Source: Paenibacillaceae bacterium (GTDB lineage: Bacteria; Bacillota; Bacilli; Paenibacillales; Paenibacillaceae). Taken from it: 64,000 nt of DNA. Location: assembly GCA_004134985.1 (NCBI GenBank), contig REGQ01000004.1, forward strand, positions 186,001 through 250,000, given 5' to 3'. Each line of letters starts with the position of its first letter. Position 1 is the first letter of the stretch. Below are positions 24,473-32,984 of the stretch, piece after piece. The translations under genes were made by a program, and so were the position numbers. Under the pieces are notes generated by a model. The model saw nothing but the letters and a program-made list of their open reading frames with translations, did not search any database and had not been told where the DNA came from.

Positions 24473-27232
24473 ATGAAAATACCGCGGAACAGCACGAATA
24501 GCGTTGATTCTTACCGCATTCGGGGAACATTTGGTAGAAACATGCGGCGAAGGGCCCTGGTTCTTACTTTGAGTGGCGTATTGTTGATTCAACCGTTGTC
24601 TGTGTCTTCAGTCCTGATAGCGTCTGCAGATGCAAGCTCATCTGTCCAGTCGCAGACAGCGGCGTCTCAGCTTAAGCTGCAGAAGGAAGAAATGGTGACG
24701 GCGGGAGCGAAGCGGCTGGATTATGTATGGACGTCGACCCGAAGCGGGAAGACTGTCAGCGCGAATGTTCATGTCATTGAAGTTGACCTCAGCAACCCCT
24801 ATGTATCGCTTGATGTGATGAGTGGAAGCAATAATACCATTGCCAACTTGAATACAGTAACAAAAATGACCGTAGAGACAGGCGCTGTAGCCGGCATCAA
24901 TGCCGACTATTTCAATATGCAGGCGGAAGGCGTGCCAATGGGAGGACAGATTACCGGCGGCCAGTTGGTAACCAGCCCATCGGTATTGAAAGGGATGTAT
25001 GCTTTCGCCCTTTCCAAAGACCGTGTGCCGGTTATTGACCTGTTCGGTTTCGAAGGAACGGTGACAGCCACTAACGGCAAGCAGTTCCAACTGGCGGGTA
25101 TCAATCAGACTTCTTATATGACGGAGCCTGATTCCGGAACCGGACAATTCAGCCATGCAAATGCTATGTATATCTATACCAGCGCCTGGACGGCGGCTGA
25201 GCGTCCGAACAGTGCAAGAAGCAGTACGATCCCGACCGAAGTGCTTGTGCGTAACGGGATCGTCGAAGAGATCGCGGAGAACCGGACGCTGGCAATGGCA
25301 GTACCGAAAGACGGATACATACTGCGGACCCATGGAGAAGCGGCGAAGTTCGTCAAGGCAAATCTTATCGTAGGCCAGCCGGTTACCGCTGCTTACAACC
25401 TGATTGCCTCCTCTGGCGCCAAGAAAGACCCGGCTACCTATCAGATGATGGTAGGAGGTCATACGATTCTCGTCAATGACGGCCAGGCGTCGGCATTCTC
25501 GCGCGATGTGGCGGGTATCAGCGGAACAAGCGCGCGCTCGCGGACAGCAATTGGCTACAGCAGGGACAACAAGAAGGTTTATCTGGTCACGGTGGAGAAA
25601 TCAGGCAACAGCAGCGGGATGACGGTGAGGGAGTTACAGTCAGCGCTTGTATCGCTTGGCGTCTGGAAGGGACTCAACCTGGACGGCGGCGGTTCGACGA
25701 CGATGTCTGACCGCGGGCTTGGCCAGAGCGGGATCCGGCTTGCCCATGCCACCGAGAACAGCGGCGGCACCGTACAGCGGCGGGTTGCCAACGGCGTAGG
25801 CGTATATACCTCCGCGCCAAAGGGTTCCGTGAAGGGCATCAAGGCCAGCGGCAAGAGCACCTTGTTTATCGGTGAATCAACGGACTATTCGCTGAGCGCG
25901 TACGATACGTACTATAACCCGGTGGAGCCTGGCGACATGAAAGCATCCTGGAGTGCTTCCGGCGGACTTGGCCAGTTCAGCGGCAATACGTTTACAGCAA
26001 CCAAGCCGGGGCAGGCGACCCTTACAGTCAAAGCCGGCGAAGGCGCATCGGACAAAATGACCGTGGACATCATCGGCGCGGCTCATCTTGATGAACTGAA
26101 TGTGGCGGCAAGCTCTTCATCGCTGAGCAGCGGCGCGGAGATTGCCTTGCCTGTGCGTGCGAAGTTGAAGGACGGACGCGACCTGCAGGTGCCTGACAGT
26201 GCGATCAAGTGGGAACTTGTCGGTTTTACCGGCAGTGTGAAGAATGGCAAGCTTAAAGTGGACCAACTGCAGAAGGATGTTACTGCAGCTTACGCGATCG
26301 GCCGCTACGATGGCTATTCCACCGTTGCAGCGTTCGGAGTAGGCACAGCGGTGACAGAGAAGTCATGGGAGACCTTTGAAAATGTCGCCTATCCGATTAC
26401 TTTTACCGCAACCCCAGCGGAAACAAAGGGAACGGCCAAAGTCATCAAGGGCTTGCCGGAGCGGCCGAGCGGTTCAGCGCTTCAAATCGCGTATGATTTC
26501 ACAGCTGGAACAGGAGGCAAATGGGCCTATGCCGTGTTTAACGGCAACGGCGTAGATGTTCAGGGAGAGCCTTCGTCGATTACAGCGGACGTGTACAGTG
26601 ATGGCAGCAGCAACTGGCTGCGCGCAGAGATTGTAGACGCCAAGAATAAAACCCACTATGTCGATCTGGCAAGACCGCTCGATTGGAATGGCTGGAAAAC
26701 TGTCAAGACCGACCTGAGCGGGCTGGCGATGGCTTATCCGGTGAAGGTGAAGCGCCTCTATGTCACAAGCCCGGAGAAGGGCCAGGAAGAACGTTTAGCC
26801 ACAGGTGAGGTCTATGTGGATAACATTAAGTTTGGTTATGCAGGAACCATTGTAGCGCCGGACGCGCCGACAATTGTCCTGCAGGTTGGTAAAAAGTCTG
26901 CCACCATTGACGGCAAGGCCGTCTCGCTTGACTCTGCGCCGGTTGTTGTCAAAGGCACCACCTACCTGCCGCTTAAATTTGTTTCAGACGCCATTAACGG
27001 GCAAGTTGCCTGGGACAATAAGGCGAAGCGCGTCACATTTATCCGGGCAGGCAAAGTGCTGGATATGCAATTGAACAGTAAGAATATTATCGTTAACGGG
27101 AAGAGAAAATCGGTTGATGTCGCGCCTATTTTACGGAATGGAAGGACTTTAGTCCCGGTACGGGTCGTGACGGAGGAGCTTGGCTTATCTGTGAAATGGG
27201 AAAATATAACCAAGCAAATTACGATTCAATAA
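24473..27232 (+). CDS. Secreted phosphodiester glycosidase (NAGPA/DUF2233) protein with C-terminal copper-amine-oxidase-type domain
   Basis: The NAGPA domain family removes terminal sugars from phosphodiesters or wall glycopolymers. Here the domain spans about residues 100-445, with VAGINADYFNMQAEGVPMGG, SARSRTAIGYSRDNKKVYLV and the signature LNLDGGGSTTM. Bacterial-Ig-like and carbohydrate-binding-like beta regions follow (about 450-790, including TGEVYVDNIKFGYAG). The last 115 residues are a copper-amine-oxidase N-terminal-type domain (GTTYLPLKFVSDAI, GRTLVPVRVVTEELG), common in Paenibacillus wall proteins. An N-terminal hydrophobic segment after a basic stretch (MRRRALVLTLSGVLLI) is the signal. 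ATG 24473 has only a weak GGGAGAG site, and ATG 24542 is an alternative. No SLH domain is seen, so attachment may be through the C-terminal domain. Confidence 0.88.
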   Translation: MKIPRNSTNSVDSYRIRGTFGRNMRRRALVLTLSGVLLIQPLSVSSVLIASADASSSVQSQTAASQLKLQKEEMVTAGAKRLDYVWTSTRSGKTVSANVHVIEVDLSNPYVSLDVMSGSNNTIANLNTVTKMTVETGAVAGINADYFNMQAEGVPMGGQITGGQLVTSPSVLKGMYAFALSKDRVPVIDLFGFEGTVTATNGKQFQLAGINQTSYMTEPDSGTGQFSHANAMYIYTSAWTAAERPNSARSSTIPTEVLVRNGIVEEIAENRTLAMAVPKDGYILRTHGEAAKFVKANLIVGQPVTAAYNLIASSGAKKDPATYQMMVGGHTILVNDGQASAFSRDVAGISGTSARSRTAIGYSRDNKKVYLVTVEKSGNSSGMTVRELQSALVSLGVWKGLNLDGGGSTTMSDRGLGQSGIRLAHATENSGGTVQRRVANGVGVYTSAPKGSVKGIKASGKSTLFIGESTDYSLSAYDTYYNPVEPGDMKASWSASGGLGQFSGNTFTATKPGQATLTVKAGEGASDKMTVDIIGAAHLDELNVAASSSSLSSGAEIALPVRAKLKDGRDLQVPDSAIKWELVGFTGSVKNGKLKVDQLQKDVTAAYAIGRYDGYSTVAAFGVGTAVTEKSWETFENVAYPITFTATPAETKGTAKVIKGLPERPSGSALQIAYDFTAGTGGKWAYAVFNGNGVDVQGEPSSITADVYSDGSSNWLRAEIVDAKNKTHYVDLARPLDWNGWKTVKTDLSGLAMAYPVKVKRLYVTSPEKGQEERLATGEVYVDNIKFGYAGTIVAPDAPTIVLQVGKKSATIDGKAVSLDSAPVVVKGTTYLPLKFVSDAINGQVAWDNKAKRVTFIRAGKVLDMQLNSKNIIVNGKRKSVDVAPILRNGRTLVPVRVVTEELGLSVKWENITKQITIQ

Positions 27233-27298
27233 GTAGTCGATATTTTACTAACTATGATATGATAAAGGTACCGATTCCGAATCAGAAAGCGAGTCGAG

Positions 27299-28465
27299 GT
27301 GGAAGTGGACTATCGAATAAAGGACATCGACCGCGTCATTCGCAACGCTATTGACGTCATGGAAGACAGTAAATATCAAATTTTTGAAATATGTGAATCA
27401 GCACGCAAGGAACTGGGTGCACTGGGACAAGAGCTTGAGCAGGTTTACAAGGAAACGGCTGAGACGATTGACAAGGTCGATCGTCTCGAGCTGGATTTTC
27501 GGAGAGCGCGTATTCGGTTGACGGAGGTGAGCCGCGATTTTGTCCGTTACAAGGAAGAAGACATTAAGAGCGCTTATGAGAAGGCCACACAGATTCAGCT
27601 GGATCTGATGGTATTTCGTGAGAAGGAAGCGTACCTGAAAGCGCGCCGCGATGATTTACAACAGCGGGTGAAGAGTGTCGATCTCTCCATTGAACGGGCA
27701 GAAACAATAAGTTCCCAAGTCAATGTCGTACTGGAGTATCTGTCAGGAGATTTGAATCAGATTACGAGAATATTGGAATCCGCCAAAAACCGTCAAGTAA
27801 TCGGGTTAAAGATCATTCTGGCGCAGGAGGAAGAGCGCAAACGAATTTCGCGGGAAATCCACGATGGCCCTGCCCAGTCGCTTGCCAATCTTGTACTCAG
27901 AACAGAAATTGCAGAAAGAATGTTGATAAAGCAGGAATTTCGATTGGTTCAGGACGAATTGATAGATTTGAAAAGCCAGGTCCGGATGGGGCTAGAAGAA
28001 ATACGTAAAATAATCTTTAATTTAAGACCGATGGCATTGGACGATTTGGGACTTGTGCCGACCCTTCGGAAGTATGTTCAGGATTTTGAGGAAAAAGCAA
28101 AAATAAGAACGACTTTTGACACCATAGGGCGGGAAATACGTTTGCCGTCTGCAATGGAAGCCGCCATTTACCGGCTGGTACAGGAAGCTTTTACAAATGC
28201 GCTGAAACATGCTAGTCCTTCCTTTGTGTCCTTGGAGATTACATATCAGGTTCAAATGGTGAAAATCGTTATCCAGGACAACGGATCGGGATTTCATGTC
28301 GATCTGGTAGAGGCGCGGGCGCATGACAATTCAAGCTTCGGACTGATCGGTATGCGTGAGAGGGTCGAACTGCTTGAGGGGAGGATGGAGATCGAATCGG
28401 CAATTAATGAGGGGACAAAAATAACGATTCACATTCCCATCAACGCGGAGGTAGGAAAGGAGTAA
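27299..28465 (+). CDS. degS: Sensor histidine kinase DegS
   Basis: A cytoplasmic kinase of the DegS-DegU system that controls exoenzymes, motility and competence. There is no transmembrane segment. The N-terminal sensing region (about 1-170) is coiled-coil rich and matches DegS (LTEVSRDFVRYKEEDIKSAY). The phosphoacceptor block is EEERKRISREIHDGPAQSLA with His188. The conserved FNLRPMALDDLGLVPTLRKY and ATP-binding DNGSGFHVDL and FGLIGMRERVELLEG follow. A TAA 12 codons upstream limits the start to GTG 27299 or GTG 27305. The Shine-Dalgarno-like GAGGTGG overlaps these, so initiation may be weak. degU follows at once. Confidence 0.96.
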   Translation: MEVDYRIKDIDRVIRNAIDVMEDSKYQIFEICESARKELGALGQELEQVYKETAETIDKVDRLELDFRRARIRLTEVSRDFVRYKEEDIKSAYEKATQIQLDLMVFREKEAYLKARRDDLQQRVKSVDLSIERAETISSQVNVVLEYLSGDLNQITRILESAKNRQVIGLKIILAQEEERKRISREIHDGPAQSLANLVLRTEIAERMLIKQEFRLVQDELIDLKSQVRMGLEEIRKIIFNLRPMALDDLGLVPTLRKYVQDFEEKAKIRTTFDTIGREIRLPSAMEAAIYRLVQEAFTNALKHASPSFVSLEITYQVQMVKIVIQDNGSGFHVDLVEARAHDNSSFGLIGMRERVELLEGRMEIESAINEGTKITIHIPINAEVGKE

Positions 28466-28471
28466 TTGACG

Positions 28472-29197
28472 ATGGACCTGAAAACAGCGGGGAGCCGTAA
28501 AATTAAAGTTTTAATCGCCGATGATCATCAGCTTTTTCGTGAAGGGTTGAAACGAATACTCAACATGGAAGAGGATCTTGAAGTAATCGGTGAGTGCGGC
28601 AATGGCATACAAGTATTGGAGTTTTGCAACGAACAGCGTCCAGAGGTTGTGCTGATGGACATCAATATGCCAGTGGAAAATGGCGTAATTGCAACAGAAC
28701 GTCTGCGCGACATTTTTCCTGAGGTTAAGGTTATTATATTATCTTTGCATGATGATGAAAGCTATGTCTTCGAAACGCTTCGTAAAGGAGCTTCCGGTTA
28801 TTTGCTTAAGGACATGGAGGCAGAGGCGCTCGTTAACGCGATTCGCTCTGTCGTAAATGGTCATGCATACATCCATCCTAAAGTAACAGGCAAGCTGATT
28901 AACCAGCTGCGCCGGATGACGTATCTTGATGAGATTGGCGCAGTAGCAGGTACCGCGGCGACGAAAGAAGCAGGCGTAAAGTTCATTGCGGGTGATGATA
29001 ACCCATTGACTCGTCGCGAAGCCGAGGTTCTGCGTTTAATGGCCGAAGGCAAGAGCAACAAGATGATTGGTGAATTTCTGTACATCAGCGAGAAAACAGT
29101 TAAAAACCATGTCAGCAGCATTTTGCAAAAAATGGAGGTTGACGATCGTACACAAGCGGTTATCAACTCAATCAAAAATGGTTGGGTCACCCTCTAA
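28472..29197 (+). CDS. degU: Response regulator DegU
   Basis: A NarL-type transcription factor that partners DegS. The receiver domain starts [19 protein letters not shown], with phosphoacceptor Asp63 in VVLMDINMP and Lys in [10 protein letters not shown]. The C-terminal LuxR-type helix-turn-helix is [20 protein letters not shown] and [20 protein letters not shown] 28472 has AAAGGAG 10 bases upstream; a TTG at 28466 would be only 4 bases from it. The length of 241 fits B. subtilis DegU (229). Adjacency to the competence and flagellar genes is the ancestral Bacillales order. Confidence 0.96.
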   Translation: MDLKTAGSRKIKVLIADDHQLFREGLKRILNMEEDLEVIGECGNGIQVLEFCNEQRPEVVLMDINMPVENGVIATERLRDIFPEVKVIILSLHDDESYVFETLRKGASGYLLKDMEAEALVNAIRSVVNGHAYIHPKVTGKLINQLRRMTYLDEIGAVAGTAATKEAGVKFIAGDDNPLTRREAEVLRLMAEGKSNKMIGEFLYISEKTVKNHVSSILQKMEVDDRTQAVINSIKNGWVTL

Positions 29198-29210
29198 GAT
29201 CGCAACGCAA

Positions 29211-29318
29211 TAACTAGCAGTACGATAAGTAACAATTAATAAGTAACAATATAATAAGCAGGAACACAATAAGTTGCAATACAATAAGCAGCAATACAAT
29301 AAGCAGCATATAATAAGT
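29211..29318. repeat. AT-rich tandem array of AATAAGCAG/AATAAGTA units
   Basis: Units of about 15 bases (CAATACAATAAGCAG and variants such as AACAATTAATAAGT) repeat about seven times between the degU stop and its terminator. Noncoding. Confidence 0.6.
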
Positions 29319-29371
29319 AGCCCCATGTCCCTCCATCCTGTAATTTTGGAGAGCATGGCGGCTATTTTTTT
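29318..29371 (+). terminator. Terminator after degU
   Basis: TAGCcCCATGtccCTCCA pairs imperfectly with TGGAGagCATGgcGGCTA across about 12 bases, followed by seven T residues. Confidence 0.65.
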
Positions 29372-29442
29372 CGCACCTGACTATGAAAACAATGTGATAT
29401 AATATCATTTAATCACCAAGCTTGGAAGGAGGTGTTTTACAT

Positions 29443-29826
29443 ATGTGGAAAGAGTTTAAAGCGTTCGCGCTCAAAGGTAACGTGCTTGATCTGGCGGTTG
29501 CCGTAATTATCGGTGCAGCTTTCGGAAAAATTGTATCTTCCCTCGTAGATGATATCATCATGCCGATTATTGGTTTGCTCGTAGGCGGTGTCAGTCTGAA
29601 TAGCCTGCAATATACTCATGGGGATGCAGTGTTGAAATACGGTGCATTTCTGCAGACGGTCGTTGACTTCTTTATCATCGCTGCTTCAATCTTTATGTTT
29701 GTCAAGCTGCTTGGCAAGTTAAAGCGCAAAGGCAAAGAAGAAGCCAGAGCCGAGGAGGAGCCGCCTGCTCCAACGCGTGAAGAAGAATTGTTAACCGAAA
29801 TCCGCGATTTACTGAAAAACCGCTAA
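29443..29826 (+). CDS. mscL: Large-conductance mechanosensitive channel MscL
   Basis: A homopentameric inner-membrane channel that opens under hypo-osmotic tension. The product is 127 residues: [20 protein letters not shown] with the conserved first helix [20 protein letters not shown], periplasmic loop, second helix [18 protein letters not shown], and a charged C-terminal bundle [18 protein letters not shown] 29443 has GGAAGGAGGTG upstream; a TTG at 29422 precedes that site and is rejected. It is a single gene between degU and a long noncoding region. In B. subtilis mscL is not at this position, so the insertion here is lineage-specific. Confidence 0.97.
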   Translation: MWKEFKAFALKGNVLDLAVAVIIGAAFGKIVSSLVDDIIMPIIGLLVGGVSLNSLQYTHGDAVLKYGAFLQTVVDFFIIAASIFMFVKLLGKLKRKGKEEARAEEEPPAPTREEELLTEIRDLLKNR

Positions 29827-29928
29827 AAACCCTGATTTGAAAATGATAGGAATTGAACTAACCCGCCGGATGTGTAGGCCCTTTGTAAGTAATCAGGGCT
29901 GAATGAAGGTGGGTTTTGTTGTTGTTTC

Positions 29929-30010
29929 TAGAGAGACTAGAGAGAGGGAATGGAGATAGATAGCGATAGATAGTGATAGATAGATATAGAAATGGAGAAT
30001 GGAGAGTGGA
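29929..30010. repeat. GATA/GAGA simple-sequence tract
   Basis: Repeated GATAGATA and GAGAGA/TGGAGA units, entirely noncoding. It begins the 870-base gene-free stretch (29827-30695) after mscL. Confidence 0.7.
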
Positions 30011-30215
30011 AGAACAAGCAGAGGGGAGCACAGGTTGTTTTTTTCAGGTTTGGCGTTGCTCCAGACTATCCCATTCACTCAGCTAGACGATTAACCTACG
30101 CACAGTCAGACCGCGCTTGAACCCACCCAGACTGCCTGCATTCGGTAGACTACTTTCATCAACTGACTAGATCTTTTTCACACAGCAGCTCACTTCTCGA
30201 CCGCCTACACCTATA

Positions 30216-30528
30216 CAAGCAGCCTTGCCACTTTCTCACCACAGAGGTCCCTTCAAGCAGCCAGGATACTTTTTCGTCACTAATAGCCCCTTGCAAGCAG
30301 TCAGGTCATTTTCTCACCACCTCCACACCGCTCCAGACAATCAGGCCACTTTCTCACAACCTAGATGCCCCTTTCAGCAGCCGCGCCACTTTCTCACCAC
30401 TGACGCCCCTTCAAGCAGCCAGGCCACTTTTTCGTCACATAATAACCCTTGCAAGCAGTCGGATCACTTTCTCACCACCTAGGCGCCTCTGCAAGCAACC
30501 CGTCTGCTTTTCACCACCTAGACTCTGT
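30216..30528. repeat. Degenerate tandem array of about 39 bases, eight units
   Basis: Eight contiguous units follow the pattern CAAGCAGCCAGGCCACTTT then CTCACCACCTAGGCCCCTT. Units 1-3 and 5-7 are more similar to each other than to their neighbours; units 2 and 6 both read TTTTTCGTCAC and are followed by CTTGCAAGCAGTC. This indicates a higher-order duplication of about 115-120 bases. There are no unique spacers, so it is a minisatellite and not a CRISPR. The flanks (30080-30215, 30530-30695) contain weaker related fragments and no gene. Confidence 0.75.
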
Positions 30529-30695
30529 TCATTTAGCCAGATCATGTTCGTTCTAAGAGCAACCCTCACTCACTGGGCTGCCATTCACGCGACTGACGAA
30601 GAGAACGTAATGCCGCTTTTTAAATATAGTTGACGATTAATCAGAAACAGAGAGTTGATGGTTAATCGTATATAGAGGTGGAAGGATGGGCGGGA

Positions 30696-31937
30696 TTAAG
30701 TTACATTTCCCATACATAACACAGCTAGTTGATCGCCAGTGGAGAGCCTCCTTTTACTTCGTTCTGCATTAAAGCGAAAGCAAAATTCATTGAAATAGTT
30801 TTGGAGGTATTTTGGGCCGATTCCATGAAATTGAAACAAGATCCACTCTTTTAATTGGTGGAAAGCGGATAATAGTAGTCTGGTTTTGGTTCTTAGGTCA
30901 GTATTCATACGGATTTCATATGCTGGTAAAATGGCGTATTGGCCAGTTGATGATGAGGTGTCAATATGTTTATTTAACATCAGATGCTGAAGGACATCTG
31001 GAATAGCGCGATTATGAAGCAGCGCAGGTTTTGCAATTTTAAATTTGATCCTCGCCAGACTTTCTGGCACGAAGGCAGGAGGAAATAAGCTCTCGGAACC
31101 GCTATCCGATTCCGTGTGTGTTGAATTATTTCTCCCAATAATCTGGTCAGAAGTCATTTCATTGAGAGTGTTTCGGGTAGACATGGCCTTGTTGGGAGTC
31201 ATTACTTTAGAAGTGTTCTGAGCGAAATCAATCTTAATGGCAGTAGTTCCAATAGCAATGTTCTGAGCAGATCTAATCTTGTTGGGAGTAGTGTCATTAG
31301 AAGTGCTCTGAGCGGAATCAATTTTATTGAAAGTCATTACATTAGAAGTATTCTGAGTTGAATTAAGGTTGTTGGGAGTGATCTCATTAGAAGTGGGCGG
31401 AGTGGAAATGTTCTCATTTTTGAGCGTGTGATGTGGTTCGAAATCTCTATGTATATGGTGTGCTACATCTGATTGAGGGCCAGGGTCATCCATGAAAGTA
31501 GCCATGGCTACGCATGCCTGTTCTTTGGGATGGCGGAAGTGGGTTTCACGATTATGGTTGCCGCAAAAAGCAAGCGCGGAATGAACATCGCCACTTAATA
31601 GATGAGCATTGTCATAGCGGCTAATTGCAAGTCGTATTTTATGAAGGATGGCCCAAGCTGTTTTATAAGTCACTTTAATCAGAGCGGCAAGCCGGACAGC
31701 GTTAATACCGTTGCTCTGCGCGATGGTATGGATAGCGGTATGCCACTTGCTTAATGAAGTTCGTGATCCCTCCATAACGGTTCCGGCGGTAAGCGAAGTC
31801 TGGTGCCGACAGCGGCTGCACTGATAGAGCGGTAAGTTGCGGGTTTCAATCGTGCAGGCAGAAGTATGGGAGCAGCGCGGGCAATGAAAACCTGACGGCC
31901 ATTTAAGTTTAAAAAAGTACGCTATAATATCGTTCAT
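30696..31937 (-). CDS. IS1595-like transposase-derived protein with repetitive insert
   Basis: The N-terminus is the IS1595-type zinc ribbon and helix-turn-helix: FHCPRCSHTSACTIETRNLP with a second CSRC, then TSLTAGTVMEGSRTSLSKWH and KVTYKTAWAILHKIRLAISR. The C-terminus keeps FHGIGPKYLQNYFNEFCFRF, like the end of the ISXO2 domain. The middle, where the catalytic DDE/N core should be, holds six copies of a 15-residue Thr/Asn/Ser repeat such as TSNEITPNNLNSTQN. No inverted terminal repeats are seen around it. The reading frame is intact over 413 codons. ATG 31937 is chosen because AGGAGG lies 7 bases upstream (an ATG at 31943 is too close). It is either a domesticated or a decaying transposase; true transposition activity seems unlikely. 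Confidence 0.7.
   Translation of the reverse strand: MNDIIAYFFKLKWPSGFHCPRCSHTSACTIETRNLPLYQCSRCRHQTSLTAGTVMEGSRTSLSKWHTAIHTIAQSNGINAVRLAALIKVTYKTAWAILHKIRLAISRYDNAHLLSGDVHSALAFCGNHNRETHFRHPKEQACVAMATFMDDPGPQSDVAHHIHRDFEPHHTLKNENISTPPTSNEITPNNLNSTQNTSNVMTFNKIDSAQSTSNDTTPNKIRSAQNIAIGTTAIKIDFAQNTSKVMTPNKAMSTRNTLNEMTSDQIIGRNNSTHTESDSGSESLFPPAFVPESLARIKFKIAKPALLHNRAIPDVLQHLMLNKHIDTSSSTGQYAILPAYEIRMNTDLRTKTRLLLSAFHQLKEWILFQFHGIGPKYLQNYFNEFCFRFNAERSKRRLSTGDQLAVLCMGNVT
31127..31397 (-). repeat. 45-base tandem repeat inside the transposase-like gene
   Basis: Six units of 45 bases encode 15-residue repeats: T-S-N-x-x-T-x-N-K-I-x-S-A-Q-N and variants. Units differ by point changes but keep the frame, indicating expansion under selection to stay open or very recent expansion. 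Confidence 0.75.
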
Positions 31938-32036
31938 ATGCATACCTCCTAGCTTGATGGGATCATACGTTCTCGTCCTATGCTTTTATTATACAGAACA
32001 AATGTTCTTAATTCAAGTGATTTTTAGGGGAGGATG

Positions 32037-32130
32037 TACAGAGAATAGAGAATAGAGAATAGAGGATGAAGGATAAAGGAAAAAGGAAAAAGGAAAAAGG
32101 GTAGAGGATACGAGGATAGTGGATAGATAG
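32037..32130. repeat. Purine-rich simple repeats
   Basis: GAGAATA repeated three times, then GGAAAAA repeated three times, then GGATA variants. It lies in the 480-base noncoding stretch upstream of the transposase-like gene; nothing else is recognised there. Confidence 0.65.
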
Positions 32131-32183
32131 TAGAGAATATTTTCCCATACGTTGGTTGGGCTGAGTTAAGGGGATAGTGCGGC

Positions 32184-32311
32184 CGACGCTGCAAGTGCTC
32201 TGACAGAGATACTTCCGACGCTGCAAGTGCTCTGACAGAGATACTTCCGACGCTGCAAGTGCTCTAACAGAGATACCTCCGACGTTGCAAGTGCTCTGAC
32301 AAAGATCCTTC
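32184..32311. repeat. Four exact-length 32-base tandem repeats
   Basis: Units start at 32184, 32216, 32248 and 32280, with consensus CGACGCTGCAAGTGCTCTGA then CAGAGATACTTC. Units 1 and 2 are identical; units 3 and 4 carry a few substitutions. No spacers separate them. Since 32 is not a multiple of three, the array cannot encode a repeated peptide in one frame. Confidence 0.85.
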
Positions 32312-32420
32312 TCCCTCCCCGCGAGTCGTGGCCGGATGCGGATTTGTACATATAAGACTGGCCAAGCAGGTTTGTCTGGAACCTTTGAGCCTTCTGGCGC
32401 ATATATTGCCACAAAAAGGG

Positions 32421-32837
32421 ATGGTGGTTCTCGTGTTGGCTGCTATTTTTGCGGGGATCGTCGGTTGTTACGTTCTGGCAGCAGTTGCGGTGCATGCGGT
32501 ATTTAACCGCTCCCATAGAAAAGATGTTCCGGTGTGTCATTATGTTTTGGTAGGAGATAGTCAGCAACTGCAAATGGAACGGTATATCCGCTCGATCTAT
32601 TGGAAAGCCCAGTGGTCAGGAATACCGGCCAGAGTAACGGTTATTGATGAGGGTTTTGCCGATGAAACCTATGCGATTGTGAAAAAGTTTTCCGAAAAAA
32701 CCGACGTTGTCTGCCATTGTGCCAAAGAACTAAATACGAGCAGTGTATTGACGAATGCAGCATTGGCTGGTGCTGCGGAGCAGATTGTGCGCATTGACTT
32801 GCGTGTCCCGGACGATTTGGCTAAGCTGCCATGCTAG
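32421..32837 (+). CDS. Small membrane-anchored protein with GT2-like segment, function unknown
   Basis: About 138 residues. An N-terminal hydrophobic helix (VLVLAAIFAGIVGCYVLAAV) is followed by a cytoplasmic part with YVLVGDSQQLQMERYIRSIY and RVTVIDEGFADETYAIVKKF. The latter resembles the first beta-alpha-beta unit and D-x-G-S-x-D-x-T motif of family 2 glycosyltransferases, but the protein is too short to be a full enzyme and Ser/Thr-Asp positions differ. The start is uncertain: ATG 32421 abuts AAAAAGGG, while GTG 32433 has better spacing. Its end is followed by a promoter and terminator, then comFA. Confidence 0.55.
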   Translation: MVVLVLAAIFAGIVGCYVLAAVAVHAVFNRSHRKDVPVCHYVLVGDSQQLQMERYIRSIYWKAQWSGIPARVTVIDEGFADETYAIVKKFSEKTDVVCHCAKELNTSSVLTNAALAGAAEQIVRIDLRVPDDLAKLPC

Positions 32838-32854
32838 TTCAGTAAAAACGATGG

Positions 32855-32883
32855 TTGATAGGTTGTCTATTGCTCGCTATAAT
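32855..32883 (+). promoter_or_regulatory. Strong sigma-A-type promoter upstream of comFA
   Basis: TTGATA (32855-32860), 17 bases, TATAAT (32878-32883). Spacing is optimal and the -10 is perfect. Confidence 0.65.
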
Positions 32884-32906
32884 AAAGTTAAATGAGTTCG
32901 GAGTGA

Positions 32907-32949
32907 AGCACACCCGTGAAGCGTTTAGGCGCTGGGGTGTGCTTTTTTT
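32907..32949 (+). terminator. Terminator or attenuator between promoter and comFA
   Basis: AGCACACCC pairs with GGGTGTGCT across a structured loop and is followed by seven T residues. It lies only about 20 bases after the expected start point of the promoter at 32855-32883 and 36 bases before comFA, so it either terminates the upstream gene or attenuates comFA. Confidence 0.8.
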
Positions 32950-32984
32950 GTTGTTCAATTTCTAAATAATGAGGGGGAAGGCTT

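Noticed and set aside
30216-30528. Possible CRISPR array
   Set aside because: Units are contiguous and degenerate with no unique spacers, and no cas genes are nearby.
32184-32311. CRISPR-like 32-base repeats
   Set aside because: Repeat length fits, but units abut directly with no spacer sequence.
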